Shown: in pieces, positions 62,644 through 64,000 of the stretch
How positions within the stretch are numbered: the first letter of the stretch is position 1
Layout: every line of letters begins with the position of its first letter
From: Oscillospiraceae bacterium
GTDB taxonomy: Bacteria > Bacillota > Clostridia > UBA1212 > SIG427
Reading direction: 5' to 3'
DNA: 64,000 bases
Assembly: GCA_015069135.1 (NCBI GenBank)
Contig: SVJE01000008.1
Coordinates: 1-64,000, forward strand
Notes under the pieces: model-generated
Seen by the model: the letters and a program-made list of their open reading frames with translations, nothing else
Told to the model about the DNA's origin: nothing
Database searches by the model: none
Made by a program: the position numbers and the translations under genes

Positions 62644-63984
62644 ATGAAAAAAAACATTCATATTTTAATTATATTAATTCTTCTTTTGTTGTTGAGTTCA
62701 TGCAACAGCAATTCACACATCGTTGCTGTTGACACCTATAACATAGGAGAAACTCCTCCACATGTTGTAAATATACAATTAGGTCACGAGCATGGTTATC
62801 CTGAAGCAGACAAAGCTTTACCGGAAATAACTTTTAAAGACTTTGAAGAAAAAATCAGAGAAACTTATGCAGATAACTATATTATAGTAGAATGTGAAAT
62901 GATCGAAGGAGGAACTCTTTATTGTAATACAGAACACAATTATGCCAGCCATGTTATTACTCCGGTAAAAATCCTTAAAATCCATGATCAATCAGAAAGT
63001 CTCCCCTATGAAATCAAAGTCGGAGATGAAATAAATGTGGGAGAACCATATTTTTGGATTACCCCAGAAATGGATGGTATTATAGAAGATTATGAGGTCG
63101 GTACATATATCACGACAACCGAATATTACCCTATGATGCTTGGAAAGCGTTATATCTTGTATGCAAATCTCGGAGAAGATCACGAAGGCAATAAATTGTT
63201 GACACCTTGCATGTACTTTAACAGTTTTTGCATCAGCGAAGATAGTCTTCATTCCGAAAGACTATTCACATACAACTGGTCAGACACTCTTTATTACACA
63301 GGTGTCTGGCTGAAATACAGCAACAAAAGCACATTTAACTACGAATATGCAGATGTATTTACCGAAACAGAGAATAAGTCTTTCAATGTTGTCCATGTAG
63401 ACAAATCACCCCTTGAAATTTCTGATAACCTTGAGGATAGAGAAACTGCGTTTTTTAATAAGGGAAACGGAAACGAAGTCATTCTCAGCTGTATCGCCAA
63501 AGGAGACGGACAACAGGTTAAAGTTTCCGGTAATCCTTATTTATATGACTATGAATATTGCACTCTGACAGATATAAGCATTACAGGATACTATCATATT
63601 GGTGAAAAAGTACGCGAAAGTCTTAATCAGAGAACACTGAAACTGAAACTGTTGGAACCATATTATATGGTAACAGAAGAAATGACAGAACTAACAGACG
63701 AATACGAACCGGGAGCTTATATAACCCACAGTAGATATATTCCAACAAACGCAATGCCTAATCAGGGCAAACATTGGCTCGACGGAGAGTGTATAATATT
63801 TGCTTACATGACAGAATACAATGGTGAAAATGTATTGGTTGTGCCAGGATTAATCTCTGCAGTTTCTACAGAAAGGAAACAGCAAATACCTGAACACCAA
63901 CAAATAACACTAGGACCGGAAAGTTTGCTTTGTTACATGGAAACGAAGGCAAAATACATCAACAAACTTTTTATAAGTTCCTGA
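62644..63984 (+). CDS. Lipoprotein with two tandem related domains, function unknown
   Basis: 446 residues. Signal peptide and lipobox LLSSC at about residues 15-19. Two similar halves are visible: first with DNYIIVECEMIEGG, VKILKIHD, EINVGEPYFWITPEM, YEVGTYITTTEYYPM and RYILYANL; second with EVILSCIAKGD, ISITGYYHIGEKV, LLEPYYMVTEEM, YEPGAYITHSRYIPT and CIIFAYM. No known domain is recognised. GGAG precedes the ATG, and the gene follows the metzincin remnant without a gap, so the two were probably co-transcribed. It ends at 63984, close to the window edge. Confidence 0.85.
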   Translation: MKKNIHILIILILLLLLSSCNSNSHIVAVDTYNIGETPPHVVNIQLGHEHGYPEADKALPEITFKDFEEKIRETYADNYIIVECEMIEGGTLYCNTEHNYASHVITPVKILKIHDQSESLPYEIKVGDEINVGEPYFWITPEMDGIIEDYEVGTYITTTEYYPMMLGKRYILYANLGEDHEGNKLLTPCMYFNSFCISEDSLHSERLFTYNWSDTLYYTGVWLKYSNKSTFNYEYADVFTETENKSFNVVHVDKSPLEISDNLEDRETAFFNKGNGNEVILSCIAKGDGQQVKVSGNPYLYDYEYCTLTDISITGYYHIGEKVRESLNQRTLKLKLLEPYYMVTEEMTELTDEYEPGAYITHSRYIPTNAMPNQGKHWLDGECIIFAYMTEYNGENVLVVPGLISAVSTERKQQIPEHQQITLGPESLLCYMETKAKYINKLFISS

Positions 63985-64000
63985 TTCGCTCTAAAATGCA

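Overview
This window looks like a stretch of chromosome from an anaerobic member of the Clostridia (Bacillota), probably a plant-polysaccharide-using gut or rumen type related to Lachnospiraceae or Ruminococcaceae. The evidence is gene content and signals: pyruvate:ferredoxin oxidoreductase, pyruvate phosphate dikinase, an anaerobic NrdG activase, HemZ, RemA, a small SRP RNA directly before dnaX, xylose isomerase with xylulokinase, three secreted proteins with C-terminal dockerins, and strong AGGAGG ribosome-binding sites. No tRNA, rRNA, CRISPR array, insertion sequence or prophage was recognised. The exact taxon is inference.

Layout. 1-7.2 kb (minus): acyl-ACP thioesterase, yicC, remA, gmk, rpoZ, glyQS and ppdK. 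7.3-15 kb (plus): an orphan metal-binding lipoprotein, SRP RNA, dnaX, a DUF4091 glycosidase-like gene, a PD-(D/E)XK nuclease-like gene, a hairpin-repeat array, and two murein-peptide peptidases (M14 and VanX types). 15-22.7 kb (minus): an argC-argB-argD-argF-GNAT operon behind an ArgR-type operator/promoter, a sialate-esterase lipoprotein, nrdG and sfsA. 22.8-28 kb (plus): cca, a second palindrome array, an unknown gene with rqcH, and an N-acetylhexosamine-kinase-like gene. 28-37.5 kb (minus): three dockerin proteins, two being mosaic paralogues with a 643-bp near-identical 3' block and the third having about 90 cysteines. 37.8-48.1 kb: a membrane LuxR regulator, hisF-aminotransferase-Lrp, nifJ, and two Pro/Thr-tailed membrane proteins, one a PP2C-like phosphatase with a substituted metal ligand. 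48.5-59.4 kb (minus): hemZ, an MBL hydrolase, dtd, rel, recJ, rpsU, a prepilin peptidase and xylB/xylA. 59.4-64 kb: an intergenic region with a dense DnaA-box cluster, two glycosyltransferases, a frameshifted metzincin remnant and a two-domain lipoprotein.

How the parts fit. Much of the window is housekeeping: translation quality control (RqcH, Dtd, CCA-adding enzyme, GlyRS, S21), stringent response (Rel), nucleotide metabolism (Gmk, NrdG) and fermentative carbon flow (PPDK, PFOR, XylAB). The accessory part is cell-surface biology: dockerin proteins, Pro/Thr-rich membrane proteins, lipoproteins and wall peptidases.

The most unusual observations are: (1) six exact TTATNCACA boxes within 133 bp at 59.69-59.83 kb, with no dnaA nearby; (2) the cysteine-rich dockerin protein; (3) four intergenic arrays of small palindromes, two of which share a hairpin family with compensatory stem changes; (4) the degenerate PP2C protein. 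Several start codons were moved from the longest ORF to positions supported by a ribosome-binding site; each case is noted.
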